NCBI GenBank assembly: GCA_019245995.1
Contig: JAFAQW010000132.1
Span: 1-8,678 of the forward strand
Source of the DNA: Vulcanimicrobiota bacterium
GTDB lineage: Bacteria > Vulcanimicrobiota > Vulcanimicrobiia > Vulcanimicrobiales > Vulcanimicrobiaceae
DNA: 8,678 nt
Direction: 5' to 3'
In this document: in pieces, positions 1-7,011 of the stretch
Numbering within the stretch: position 1 is the first letter of the stretch
How the letters are laid out: every line of letters begins with the position of its first letter
The notes under the pieces: model-generated
The model's database searches: none
The model's input: the letters and a program-made list of their open reading frames with translations, nothing else
What the model was told of the DNA's origin: nothing
Position numbers and translations under genes: made by a program

Positions 1-1
1 G

Positions 2-409
2 CAGATGCTGTCGTTCTTGTGCACGGCGCCCGGCGTCAGCGTCGTCGAAGAATCCATCTTCAACGCGAGATTCTCGTACGTCAACGAGTTGGCGCGCATG
101 GGGGCCGACGTCAAAGTGACGATGGAGAGCAATGCCGCCGTCATCAAGGGGCCCGCCAAACTTTCCGGCGCTCCCGTGGAGGCGCCCGACATACGGGCGG
201 GTGCGGGTCTGGTGATCGCCGGATTGGCGGCCGCCGGGGAAACGGAGATCATCGGACTGGAGTATATCGACCGCGGCTACGAACGCTTGGAAGAGTTGCT
301 GTCGGAGCTCGGAGGCCAGGTGCAGCGAAGCAGCGGCGTGACGCCGTTGCTGGAACCGGCCGGATTTTTTGAAACCAGCGAATACCCGCGCGTGTCTGCG
401 ACGGGATGA
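2..409 (+). CDS. murA: UDP-N-acetylglucosamine 1-carboxyvinyltransferase, C-terminal part (5' end cut by window)
   Basis: MurA transfers enolpyruvate from PEP to UDP-GlcNAc, the first committed cytosolic step of peptidoglycan synthesis. Only the last ~135 codons are present. The frame is open to the window edge, and the Met at base 5 is internal, not the start. Family motifs are visible: an ARFSYVNELARMGAD segment near residue 22, a SGAPVEAPDIRAGAGLVIAG block (residues ~54-73 of the fragment) carrying the conserved Asp-x-Arg of the substrate site, and the terminal DRGYERLEELLSELGG helix. The catalytic Cys region and the PTD(M/L)Q motif lie upstream of the window. After the usual family end (LGGQVQR) there is an extra tail of about 27 residues, longer than the E. 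coli C-terminus. mreB follows after 24 bases, an order recalling murA...mbl in Firmicutes. Identification is by motif recall, not by search. Confidence 0.93.
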   Translation, partial: QMLSFLCTAPGVSVVEESIFNARFSYVNELARMGADVKVTMESNAAVIKGPAKLSGAPVEAPDIRAGAGLVIAGLAAAGETEIIGLEYIDRGYERLEELLSELGGQVQRSSGVTPLLEPAGFFETSEYPRVSATG

Positions 410-1414
<1,005 letters not shown>

Positions 1415-1435
1415 GCGGCGCGCCGACATAAGGGG

Positions 1436-2107
1436 ATGGCGCAGACGCACGGCGGCCGCGTCCTGGACGCGGCGGCCCAGAGCCTCGAAGAGGTGTCCGA
1501 AGAGGTGGCGCGCGTCATCTTTTCCGGCGGCACGGTGATCTTGCCGAACGATACGAGCTATTTGATCGGCTGCGATCCCTACGATTTTACGGCGATCGAT
1601 CGCATCTACGCCGAAAAAGGCCGCCCCGACAACCGCCCGCTGACGCTTCACGTGGCGACGGCGGCGGAGTTCGTCGAGTATGCCGGTGACAATCCGCTTG
1701 CGATCACGGCCGCCAAACGGCTCTTGCCCGCACCGGTGATACTACTGATACGAAAGCCGGCGTTTGTGAGCGACGAGCTGGCGGCGGGCCTGCAGACGCT
1801 GGCTTTCCGCGTCCCCGACGATCCGTTCGCACGCGCCGTTTTGGAGCGTTGCGGCCCCATCGCGGGAACGACGGCGAATCCGGCGGGCGGTCCTCGCTAT
1901 GGCGGAGGAGACGATTGCTCGATGCTGCCGCCCGTCGATCTCATCGTGCGGCATGGCTCTCCGCGCTACGACGGCGAATCCTCAATCGTCGATCTGTCCG
2001 GGACGCACGCGCGCCTGCTGCGGGAGGGCGCCGTCTCCGAACGGCGGCTCGCGGACGTGCTCGGACCGATCGAACGGCCAACCGTTAAGGTACGCGGCGC
2101 AAAATAG
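1436..2107 (+). CDS. tsaC: Threonylcarbamoyl-AMP synthase, YrdC/Sua5 family
   Basis: Family members make L-threonylcarbamoyladenylate from threonine, bicarbonate and ATP for the t6A37 modification of ANN-decoding tRNAs in the cytosol. The 223 residues form a single YrdC-like domain without the Sua5 C-terminal domain. Visible motifs are GGTVILPNDTSYLIGCDP (31-48, family usually PTDTVYGL), KGRPDNRPL (61-69, the Lys/Arg ligand motif), FRVPDD (124-129), PIAGTTANPAGG (141-152, family usually STSANxSG) and ESSIVDLSG (181-189, family usually STIVD). These departures suggest a divergent subgroup, so an assigned TsaC role is likely but not certain. The start is uncertain: AAGGGG abuts the ATG with no spacer, and in-frame GTG codons at 1493 and 1505 each follow an AAGAGG-like run. 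The gene lies 21 bases after mreB and ends 3-6 bases before the next gene, so co-transcription is likely. Confidence 0.85.
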   Translation: MAQTHGGRVLDAAAQSLEEVSEEVARVIFSGGTVILPNDTSYLIGCDPYDFTAIDRIYAEKGRPDNRPLTLHVATAAEFVEYAGDNPLAITAAKRLLPAPVILLIRKPAFVSDELAAGLQTLAFRVPDDPFARAVLERCGPIAGTTANPAGGPRYGGGDDCSMLPPVDLIVRHGSPRYDGESSIVDLSGTHARLLREGAVSERRLADVLGPIERPTVKVRGAK

Positions 2108-2113
2108 ACTGTG

Positions 2114-2887
2114 ATGATCGTTCGACTGGTCTTGGTCCTGGGCGGCCTGCTGGCGATGGCAACGCCGTCGCCCGCCTCCCTATCGCCGCCCGGCGCGCCC
2201 CAGGTCAAGTCCGCGAAGGCACCGGCGGCGAAGCGCGCGTCGCCGAGGCCCGCACCGGCAGACGACGCGAACCCCGGGGCGGGCGCTCAAACGTCGTTCA
2301 ACCTCGGCGTCTGGACGGTTCATGCCAGTGCGATCGACGCCAACTTCAAGAGTGGCGACTTCAGCACGCCGTCGAAGGTCGTGATGACGCGCAGCGGCGG
2401 CGACGTTTCGGCCGATCGTGCCAATGGCAACTACAAGCGGCAAGTGCTCTATCTCAACGGTCACGTGGTGATGCACGATTCGCAAGGCGGAGCGGGCGCG
2501 ATCTCGGGGGACGAGTCCGCGGGCACGTCGGGACCGTCCACGCTCACGGCGGATCAAGCCCAGATCGACGGGGCCGCGAAGATCTATAAAGCCAACGGCA
2601 ACGTTCACTACGTCCAAGCCGACACGGTCGTCGACGCGCAGAATGGAACGCTCGACGACGAAGCGCATACGCTCCTCCTCGAGGGTGCGGTTCACATCGT
2701 CCAAGGGACGCGGAGCATGGCCGCGCGCAAGGTGCTCTACAATACGGTCACGGGAACCGCGCACGCCGAGGGCGACGTTACCATGCAGTTTCCCGGCGAG
2801 ATGCGCCGCCATCTCGCGACGCCAAGACCGCTAAAGATTCCAAAGAACCGAGTCACGCAACCAGTGGCGCCCACAGCCTCGCCGTAA
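2114..2887 (+). CDS. Exported LptA/OstA-like protein (LPS transport family)
   Basis: LptA-type proteins bridge the periplasm and carry lipopolysaccharide from the inner-membrane LptBFGC complex to LptD. The product starts with a signal-peptide-like segment (Arg near the start, hydrophobic residues ~3-16, small residues before ~22). A Pro/Ala/Lys-rich linker (~22-58) follows, then a beta-rich OstA-like region (~65-226). That region holds imperfect repeats of the form 'A...A.Y......L.GNV...', for example YLNGHVVMHD (~114-123), YKANGNVHYVQAD (~159-171), LLLEGAVHIVQG (~188-199) and TAHAEGDVTMQF (~216-227). A Pro-rich tail closes it. GTG at 2111 and ATG at 2114 are tandem starts; I chose ATG. No Shine-Dalgarno is visible, so coupling to the upstream gene 3-6 bases away is likely. 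No other lpt gene is in the window. Family assignment rests on repeat pattern and architecture; LptC-like or another OstA-domain protein is possible. Confidence 0.75.
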   Translation: MIVRLVLVLGGLLAMATPSPASLSPPGAPQVKSAKAPAAKRASPRPAPADDANPGAGAQTSFNLGVWTVHASAIDANFKSGDFSTPSKVVMTRSGGDVSADRANGNYKRQVLYLNGHVVMHDSQGGAGAISGDESAGTSGPSTLTADQAQIDGAAKIYKANGNVHYVQADTVVDAQNGTLDDEAHTLLLEGAVHIVQGTRSMAARKVLYNTVTGTAHAEGDVTMQFPGEMRRHLATPRPLKIPKNRVTQPVAPTASP

Positions 2888-2902
2888 TTCCCGGAGTCCA
2901 CG

Positions 2903-4198
2903 ATGGGCGACCACTTGCTGTTCGAGTTCGCGTCCGGGGAAATGCCGCTGGCCGCGCGCATGCGCCCACAGACGTTGGACGAGTTCGTCGGTCAAGCCGA
3001 GTTGCTCGGAGAAGGACGCGTGCTACGCACCGCGATCGAACGTGGAACCGTCCCCTCCATGATTCTGTGGGGCCCGCCGGGCAGCGGAAAAACGTCGCTT
3101 GCGGAGATCGTCGCGCGTTCGCTGGAGGCGCATTTCGAGGGAATGTCGGCAGTGAGCGCCGGTGTCGCCGACCTCCGGCGCGCGGTGCGGGACGCGCAGG
3201 CCCGTCGCCGGTCCGGACACCGGACCATTCTCTTCGTCGATGAGATTCACCGTTTCAACAAGGCGCAACAAGACGCGATCTTGCCGTACGTGGAAGACGG
3301 TACGGTGACCTTCATCGGCGCGACGACGGAGAATCCGTCTTTCGAGGTTAATGCCGCGTTGTTGTCGCGCGCGCGCGTGTTCGTACTCAACGCACTTTCG
3401 GATGAAGACGTCGGCACCATCGTGGACCGAGCGCTCCGCGACGAACGTCGCGGAATTCCGGGCGCGCGACTCACCGCCGATGCGCGGCACATCCTCGTGG
3501 ATTGGGCCAACGGCGACGCGCGCGCGGCGCTGAACGCCCTCGAGCTGGCGGCATCCGCCGCGCCGCCGGGGGGCGGCGAACGGGAGATCGACGCTTCGAC
3601 CGTGCGCGACGCGATGCAGCGCCGGGCGACGGGTTATGACAAATCGGGGGACCTGCACTACGATACGATCAGCGCCTTTATCAAATCGGTGCGCGCCAGC
3701 GATGCGGACGCGGCGCTCTATTGGCTCGCCCGCATGCTGGACGCCGGCGAGGATCCGCTGTTCGTCGCGCGCCGGCTCGTGATTCTCGCGTCAGAAGACG
3801 TCGGCTTGGCGGACTCCACCGGCTTACAGGTCGCCGTGGCGGCGCAACAGGCGGTGCATTTCGTCGGGATGCCCGAAGGCTTTTACGCCCTCGCGCACGC
3901 GACGCTTTATCTTGCGACCGCGGCGAAGAGCAACAGCGTTGGAGCGGCCTACGCCGCGGCTATGGCCGACGTGCGGGAAACGCGCAACGAGCCGGTCCCG
4001 CTGCACTTACGCAATCCCGTGACGGGGTTCATGCGCCGACTCGGCTACGGAGCGGAGTACCACTACGCGCACGATGATTACGACGTCACGCAAGTCAACT
4101 TGCCGGCGAACCTCGCGGGGCGCGAGTATTACCGCCCGGGTAAGTTAGGCGGCGAAGCGGCGATCGCGGCGGCTCGTAAAAAACGGCGGTCCGAGTGA
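2903..4198 (+). CDS. rarA: Replication-associated recombination protein A (RarA/MgsA), AAA+ ATPase
   Basis: RarA is a clamp-loader-like AAA+ ATPase, related to eukaryotic WRNIP1, that acts at stalled or blocked replication forks. The 431 residues are full family length. The N-terminus has PLAARMRPQTLDEFVGQ (15-31). The AAA+ core shows Walker A GPPGSGKT (57-64), Walker B ILFVDEIHRFN (109-119), sensor 1 FIGATTENPSF (137-147) and the probable arginine finger in LLSRARVF (R156). The C-terminal oligomerisation half has YDKSGDLHYDTISAFIKS (~245-262), a DPLFVARRLVILASEDVGLAD block near 283-303, HLRNPVTGFMRRLGYG near 368-383 and YYRPGKLGGE near the end. GGAG at 2893-2896 lies 6 bases before the ATG. 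The gap from the lptA-like gene is 15 bases. It appears to be the last gene of the left block, because its final codons form the left arm of a terminator hairpin. Confidence 0.97.
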   Translation: MGDHLLFEFASGEMPLAARMRPQTLDEFVGQAELLGEGRVLRTAIERGTVPSMILWGPPGSGKTSLAEIVARSLEAHFEGMSAVSAGVADLRRAVRDAQARRRSGHRTILFVDEIHRFNKAQQDAILPYVEDGTVTFIGATTENPSFEVNAALLSRARVFVLNALSDEDVGTIVDRALRDERRGIPGARLTADARHILVDWANGDARAALNALELAASAAPPGGGEREIDASTVRDAMQRRATGYDKSGDLHYDTISAFIKSVRASDADAALYWLARMLDAGEDPLFVARRLVILASEDVGLADSTGLQVAVAAQQAVHFVGMPEGFYALAHATLYLATAAKSNSVGAAYAAAMADVRETRNEPVPLHLRNPVTGFMRRLGYGAEYHYAHDDYDVTQVNLPANLAGREYYRPGKLGGEAAIAAARKKRRSE

Positions 4199-4217
4199 TG
4201 TACCCGGACCGCCGTTT
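4181..4217. terminator. Perfect 13-bp hairpin terminator, probably bidirectional
   Basis: Bases 4181-4193 (AAACGGCGGTCCG) are exactly complementary to 4205-4217, with an 11-base loop that contains the rarA stop codon (4196-4198). On the + strand the stem ends in TTT then CCC, a weak U tract. On the - strand it ends in six T (complement of 4178-4183), a better intrinsic terminator. The left arm encodes the basic RarA tail (KKRRSE). It should end or reduce the left block's transcript before the cysteine desulfurase gene. Base pairing is seen directly; termination is inferred. Confidence 0.75.
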
Positions 4218-4271
4218 CCCGTTGCTACTTCTCGGAGCGTGCGTTGGAGCATCGCACGGTCACATCGTAAG

Positions 4272-4283
4272 ACAGTATACTGT
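4272..4283. promoter_or_regulatory. 12-bp perfect palindrome overlapping a TATACT -10-like box
   Basis: ACAGTATACTGT is its own reverse complement. It contains TATACT (4276-4281), a five-of-six match to the -10 consensus. No convincing -35 element is found 16-18 bases upstream, which could suit an activator or a weak promoter. Transcription from this box would begin near 4287-4289, only a few bases before the likely GTG start at 4293. It may be an operator for a dimeric regulator, but I cannot name the regulator. Confidence 0.4.
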
Positions 4284-4292
4284 GAGACCCCT

Positions 4293-5441
4293 GTGAATTC
4301 AGAAATTTATTTGGACCACGCCGCGACCGCCCCGCTGCGCCGCGAGGTTGGCGATGAGATGCTGCGGGTAGAGTACGATGCTGGATTCAATCCGAGCTCC
4401 CTGCACGCGCCGGGCCGGCGAGCGCGCGCGTTGCTGGACGATTGTCGCGACCGCGTCGCGACGCAACTCGGAGCCGCGCGTACCGAGGTCATCTTTACCT
4501 CCGGGGGCACGGAGTCCAACAATCATGCGTTGCTCGGGATTGCGGCAAACCTGCCGCGGTCATCGCACATCCTTACGAGCGCGATCGAGCACCATTCGGT
4601 GCTTGCTACGCTGGAATACTTAACCGGCGAAGGATTCGAGATAACCCGTCTATCCGTCGGCCGGGGCGGACACGTTGCACCGGAGCGCTTTGCCGAAGCG
4701 CTTCGGCCCCACACGCGGTTGGTGTCGCTGATGTACGCCAACAACGAGATCGGCGCGGTTCAGCCGGTTGCGCGCCTCGCGGCCATGGCACGCGCGCGCG
4801 GCATCTTTTTCCATTGCGACGCCGTGCAAGCTCCCTGCTGGCTCCCGATACGGGCGGACGACCTCGGCGTTGACGCGCTCTCGCTCTCCGCGCATAAGTT
4901 CGCCGGCCCGAAGGGCCTCGGCGTGCTCTACGTTCGTTCGGGCGTTCCGTTGTCTCCGATCCTTCACGGCGGCGGCCAAGAGTCGGGACGCCGCTCCGGT
5001 ACCGAGAACCTTGGATCCATCGTGGGGGCCGCCCGGGCGCTGGAGTTGGCCTGCGAGGAGCGCCAAACGGCGAGCGCGACGGTGCGCAGCTTGCGGGACT
5101 GGCTCGAGGCGCGCCTCCTCGAGGTTACGGACGCACACCGCAACGGGGCCGAGCCCCGCCTGCCCAACGTGATCAACTGCAGCTTCGATGGAATCCAATC
5201 GGCCGAGCTCTTGATTGCACTCGACCTGGCGGGGATCGCGGCATCGGCCGGAAGTGCGTGTGCCGCGGGCGCGCTCGAACCCAGCCATGTGCTGGGCGCA
5301 TTGGAGCTCCCGTTGCGTCGGAGACGCGGAGCAATTCGTCTTTCGCTCGGTCCCCAGACGAGACGCTCCGATGTCGAGCGCGTGGCCGACATCGTGCCTA
5401 AAGTCGTCGCCAAACTGCGCGCGCACTCTCCGGCCGCATGA
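4293..5441 (+). CDS. Cysteine desulfurase, class V aminotransferase fold, group I (IscS/NifS type)
   Basis: This PLP enzyme converts cysteine to alanine and a protein-bound persulfide that supplies sulfur for Fe-S clusters and tRNA thiolation. With the GTG start at 4293 it has 382 residues and begins MNSEIYLDHAATAPLR, the expected family N-terminus. The frame stays open to GTG 4239, but that extension has no family match. Visible sites are SGGTESNNHAL (70-80), IEHHSVL with the PLP-stacking His (98-104), HCDAVQA (174-180, the PLP-binding Asp), SLSAHKFAGPKG with the Schiff-base Lys202 (197-208), RRSGTEN (233-239) and SAGSACAAGALEPSHVL with catalytic Cys323 (318-334). A basic LRRRRGAIRLSLG segment (341-353) replaces the usual spacer before the terminal helix. 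No Shine-Dalgarno is clear. No iscU, mnmA, sufBCD or thiI is adjacent, so the sulfur acceptor is unknown and I give no symbol. Confidence 0.93.
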   Translation: MNSEIYLDHAATAPLRREVGDEMLRVEYDAGFNPSSLHAPGRRARALLDDCRDRVATQLGAARTEVIFTSGGTESNNHALLGIAANLPRSSHILTSAIEHHSVLATLEYLTGEGFEITRLSVGRGGHVAPERFAEALRPHTRLVSLMYANNEIGAVQPVARLAAMARARGIFFHCDAVQAPCWLPIRADDLGVDALSLSAHKFAGPKGLGVLYVRSGVPLSPILHGGGQESGRRSGTENLGSIVGAARALELACEERQTASATVRSLRDWLEARLLEVTDAHRNGAEPRLPNVINCSFDGIQSAELLIALDLAGIAASAGSACAAGALEPSHVLGALELPLRRRRGAIRLSLGPQTRRSDVERVADIVPKVVAKLRAHSPAA

Positions 5442-5491
5442 ATCACGGCGGTGCGGGGAATGGTTAGAACCGGAGCGAACCGCGCGCGGCT

Positions 5492-5497
5492 GGGAGG
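5492..5497 (+). promoter_or_regulatory. Shine-Dalgarno site of the DUF948 gene (fixes a TTG start)
   Basis: GGGAGG ends 7 bases before TTG at 5505. It is the best ribosome site in the 63-base gap after the cysteine desulfurase gene. I see no clear promoter or terminator in that gap. Confidence 0.6.
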
Positions 5498-5504
5498 CTG
5501 AAGC

Positions 5505-5870
5505 TTGAACGGTACTCAGTATGGCGGTCTAATTCTCGATGTCTTGGCGGGCATCGGAGCCTTGCTCGTGGGGCTGGGCGTCTTTCTTGGAGGACTCGCA
5601 CTCGCCAAGACTCTGTCGCGCCTTCGTGAGACGCTCGACGGCGTGGACCGCCAGCTCGAGAGCGTTGGGACGCCGGCGCGCGGCGCGCTGGGCCACGTTG
5701 AGGGCGTGACCAAGTCGCTCGAGCATACGGCCGGAACGATTTCTCGGACGGTCGATCTTACGCGAAGCGCCATCGTTCCCTCGATCGTTGACGTCGGAGC
5801 GACGCTCAGCGGCGTGACCGCCGGTTTACGGCGCTTGGTTACGGGAAAGAATCGAACCTTCAGGGAGTGA
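5505..5870 (+). CDS. YtxG-like DUF948 small membrane protein, general stress type
   Basis: The 121-residue product has one hydrophobic segment near the N-terminus (~8-34, Gly/Leu-rich). A heptad-like helix follows (KTLSRLRETLDGVDRQLESV, ~35-54), then a second amphipathic region (~65-112) and a short basic tail. This matches DUF948 proteins such as Bacillus YtxG: a membrane anchor with a long helical domain, biochemical role unknown. It starts at TTG behind GGGAGG. The next gene, a YtxH-like protein, begins 7 bases after its stop, the same pair order as the ytxGHJ stress operon of Bacillus. The downstream sigma factor module suggests it belongs to the general stress response. The family call rests on topology, length and context. 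Confidence 0.7.
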   Translation: MNGTQYGGLILDVLAGIGALLVGLGVFLGGLALAKTLSRLRETLDGVDRQLESVGTPARGALGHVEGVTKSLEHTAGTISRTVDLTRSAIVPSIVDVGATLSGVTAGLRRLVTGKNRTFRE

Positions 5871-5877
5871 CATTACT

Positions 5878-6219
5878 ATGGATAAAGGTAATGGCGGATC
5901 CGGCTTCTTGCCAGGCTTTATTATCGGCGCACTGATTGGCGGAGCCGCGGCTATTCTGCTGTCGAAAGAAGAACTGCGCAACCGCGTCGCCGGCACGGCA
6001 CGCGACGCGGGCAACTTTGCAATGGACGCAACCGGCGACTTACGCGGCAGAGTTACCGACGTGACGTCGCAATGGCAGTCCAGCGTGTCCGACCTTTACG
6101 AGCGCGGGCGCAGAGTCGTCGAAAGCGCGCGTTCGAATATTGACGCCGCGGTCAGTGAAGGAAGGGACACGGCGGATCAGACGCGCGACGACCTTCAACG
6201 GCAGGCCGAGGAAGGCTAA
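5878..6219 (+). CDS. YtxH-like small membrane protein, general stress type
   Basis: The 113 residues begin with a short polar stretch and a Gly-rich transmembrane helix (FLPGFIIGALIGGAAAILLS, 10-29) carrying GxxxG-like spacing. This is the hallmark of YtxH-domain proteins, which typically continue as a charged helix. The remainder is polar and helical, with many Asp, Arg, Gln and Ser and a LRNRVAGTARDAG-type repeat character resembling LEA-like or gas-vesicle-GvpP-like annotations. Its exact role is unknown; membrane association is inferred. The ATG at 5878 follows GGGAG (5863-5867) by 10 bases, overlapping the end of the preceding DUF948 gene. The RsbV gene starts 3 bases after its stop, so it is co-transcribed with the sigma module. 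Confidence 0.75.
   Translation: MDKGNGGSGFLPGFIIGALIGGAAAILLSKEELRNRVAGTARDAGNFAMDATGDLRGRVTDVTSQWQSSVSDLYERGRRVVESARSNIDAAVSEGRDTADQTRDDLQRQAEEG
6208..6215 (+). promoter_or_regulatory. Shine-Dalgarno site of rsbV inside the end of the YtxH-like gene
   Basis: GAGGAAGG lies within the final YtxH-like codons, 7 bases before TTG at 6223. It supports the TTG start and translational linkage of the two genes. Confidence 0.65.
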
Positions 6220-6222
6220 AAA

Positions 6223-6567
6223 TTGGACATTAAGGTGACGGTACGGCAAGCGCACGGAGATTGTTACGTCGTGGACCTCAGCGGCGAGATCGACGTCTAT
6301 ACGTCACCAAAGGTAAAGGAAGCCATCGGCGAGCTGATCGACCGGGGAGTGTATCATCTCGTCATCAATCTGGAGAAGGTTCGCTATATCGACTCCACCG
6401 GTTTGGGAGTCCTGATCGGAGGACTCAAACGAGTGCGCGAGCACGGCGGCTCCGTGAACCTCGTCTGCACGAATCCGCAGATCAAGAAGATCTTCGATAT
6501 TACGGGCTTGGTAAAGATCTTCGGCATGTTCGAGAGCGAGGACGCGGCCATGAAGGCCTTGGTATGA
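6223..6567 (+). CDS. rsbV: Anti-sigma factor antagonist, STAS domain (RsbV/SpoIIAA family)
   Basis: RsbV-type proteins bind the anti-sigma kinase when unphosphorylated and so free the sigma factor; phosphorylation by that kinase inactivates them. The 114 residues are a single STAS domain of normal length. LSGEIDVYTSPKVKEAI (19-35) is the first conserved strand-helix. YIDSTGLGVLIGGLKRV (55-71) contains the phosphoacceptor Ser58 in the DST(G)LG motif. The C-terminal part (IKKIFDITGL, ~87-96) is also typical. It starts at TTG with a strong GAGGAAGG site. The end overlaps the rsbW start by 4 bases (ATGA), indicating translational coupling and matched dosage of the two partners. Family assignment is strong; the symbol is by analogy and context with the Bacillus sigB operon. 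Confidence 0.93.
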   Translation: MDIKVTVRQAHGDCYVVDLSGEIDVYTSPKVKEAIGELIDRGVYHLVINLEKVRYIDSTGLGVLIGGLKRVREHGGSVNLVCTNPQIKKIFDITGLVKIFGMFESEDAAMKALV

Positions 6568-7001
6568 ACCAAGCGGCTGAACGCGTCGTGCCGGAACTGG
6601 TGGAACTGCGTGTACCCTGCCGGCCCGAGTGGGTCGCTTTAGCACGCCTTGCCGCCGCGACGGTCGCCAACCGGTTGAATATTACGCTCGAAGAGATTGA
6701 AGACGTGAAGCTCGCGGTGGCGGAGGCCTGCACCGCGGTCATTCAGCATAGCGGGCACGGAGCGTTCATAGAGCTGACCTGTGAAGCGCTCTCCGACGCG
6801 CTGCGGGTGCGCGTCCACGACAGCGGCCGCCACGGAACGCCGGCCGGCGACGGCGGCCCCGCGATGAGTTTTGACGAGGCCAGAGTGGCGGGTCTCGGGA
6901 TTTTCTTGATCCGAACGCTAATGGATGAGGTCAGCTATGACGTCCATCCGCAGCTCGGCACCGACCTGCTCATGATCAAGAGGTTGGCCCCGACCCCTTA
7001 G
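6564..7001 (+). CDS. rsbW: Anti-sigma factor serine kinase, GHKL ATPase (RsbW family), divergent N box
   Basis: RsbW-type proteins hold SigB inactive and phosphorylate RsbV using ATP. The start is ATG 6564 in the ATGA overlap with rsbV, giving 145 residues, the usual size. The frame is open further upstream, but that region is out-of-frame rsbV. The HATPase_c fold is visible: N box EIEDVKLAVAEACTAVIQHS (44-63), G1-like VHDSGRHG (84-91), G2 GLGIFLIRTLMDEVSYD (110-126) and a GT-containing end strand (G132-T133). The N box keeps Glu54 but has Ala58 where SpoIIAB/RsbW have the Mg-coordinating Asn (E-A-x-T-N). The G1 box is also somewhat altered (DSGRHG). Sigma and antagonist binding may persist while ATP binding or kinase activity is reduced. 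The sigma factor gene starts 10 bases downstream. Confidence 0.9.
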   Translation: MNQAAERVVPELVELRVPCRPEWVALARLAAATVANRLNITLEEIEDVKLAVAEACTAVIQHSGHGAFIELTCEALSDALRVRVHDSGRHGTPAGDGGPAMSFDEARVAGLGIFLIRTLMDEVSYDVHPQLGTDLLMIKRLAPTP

Positions 7002-7011
7002 TGTTTCGCTA

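Noticed and set aside
3208..3228. Inverted repeat GGTCCG...CGGACC inside rarA
   Set aside because: A 6-bp stem within a conserved coding region with no U tract; easily expected by chance at this GC content.
3361..3381. Alternating CG tract (possible Z-DNA) in rarA; a similar one lies near 4788-4800
   Set aside because: It is explained by Arg/Ala codons in GC-rich coding sequence (SRARVF and MARARG).
4239..4292. 18-codon N-terminal extension of the cysteine desulfurase from GTG 4239
   Set aside because: The segment has no family match, spans the palindrome and -10-like box, and GGAG ends only 1 base before that GTG. The family N-terminus begins at GTG 4293.
5442..5504. Possible SigB-type promoter (GTTTAA / GGGTAT) before the stress module, suggesting autoregulation
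   Set aside because: Only a GGGAAT-like fragment is visible, with no matching -35 at the right distance. Not supportable.
6261..6563. 101-codon upstream extension of RsbW
   Set aside because: It is rsbV read in another frame, Arg-rich and low in complexity. The ATGA overlap at 6564 gives a normal-length RsbW.
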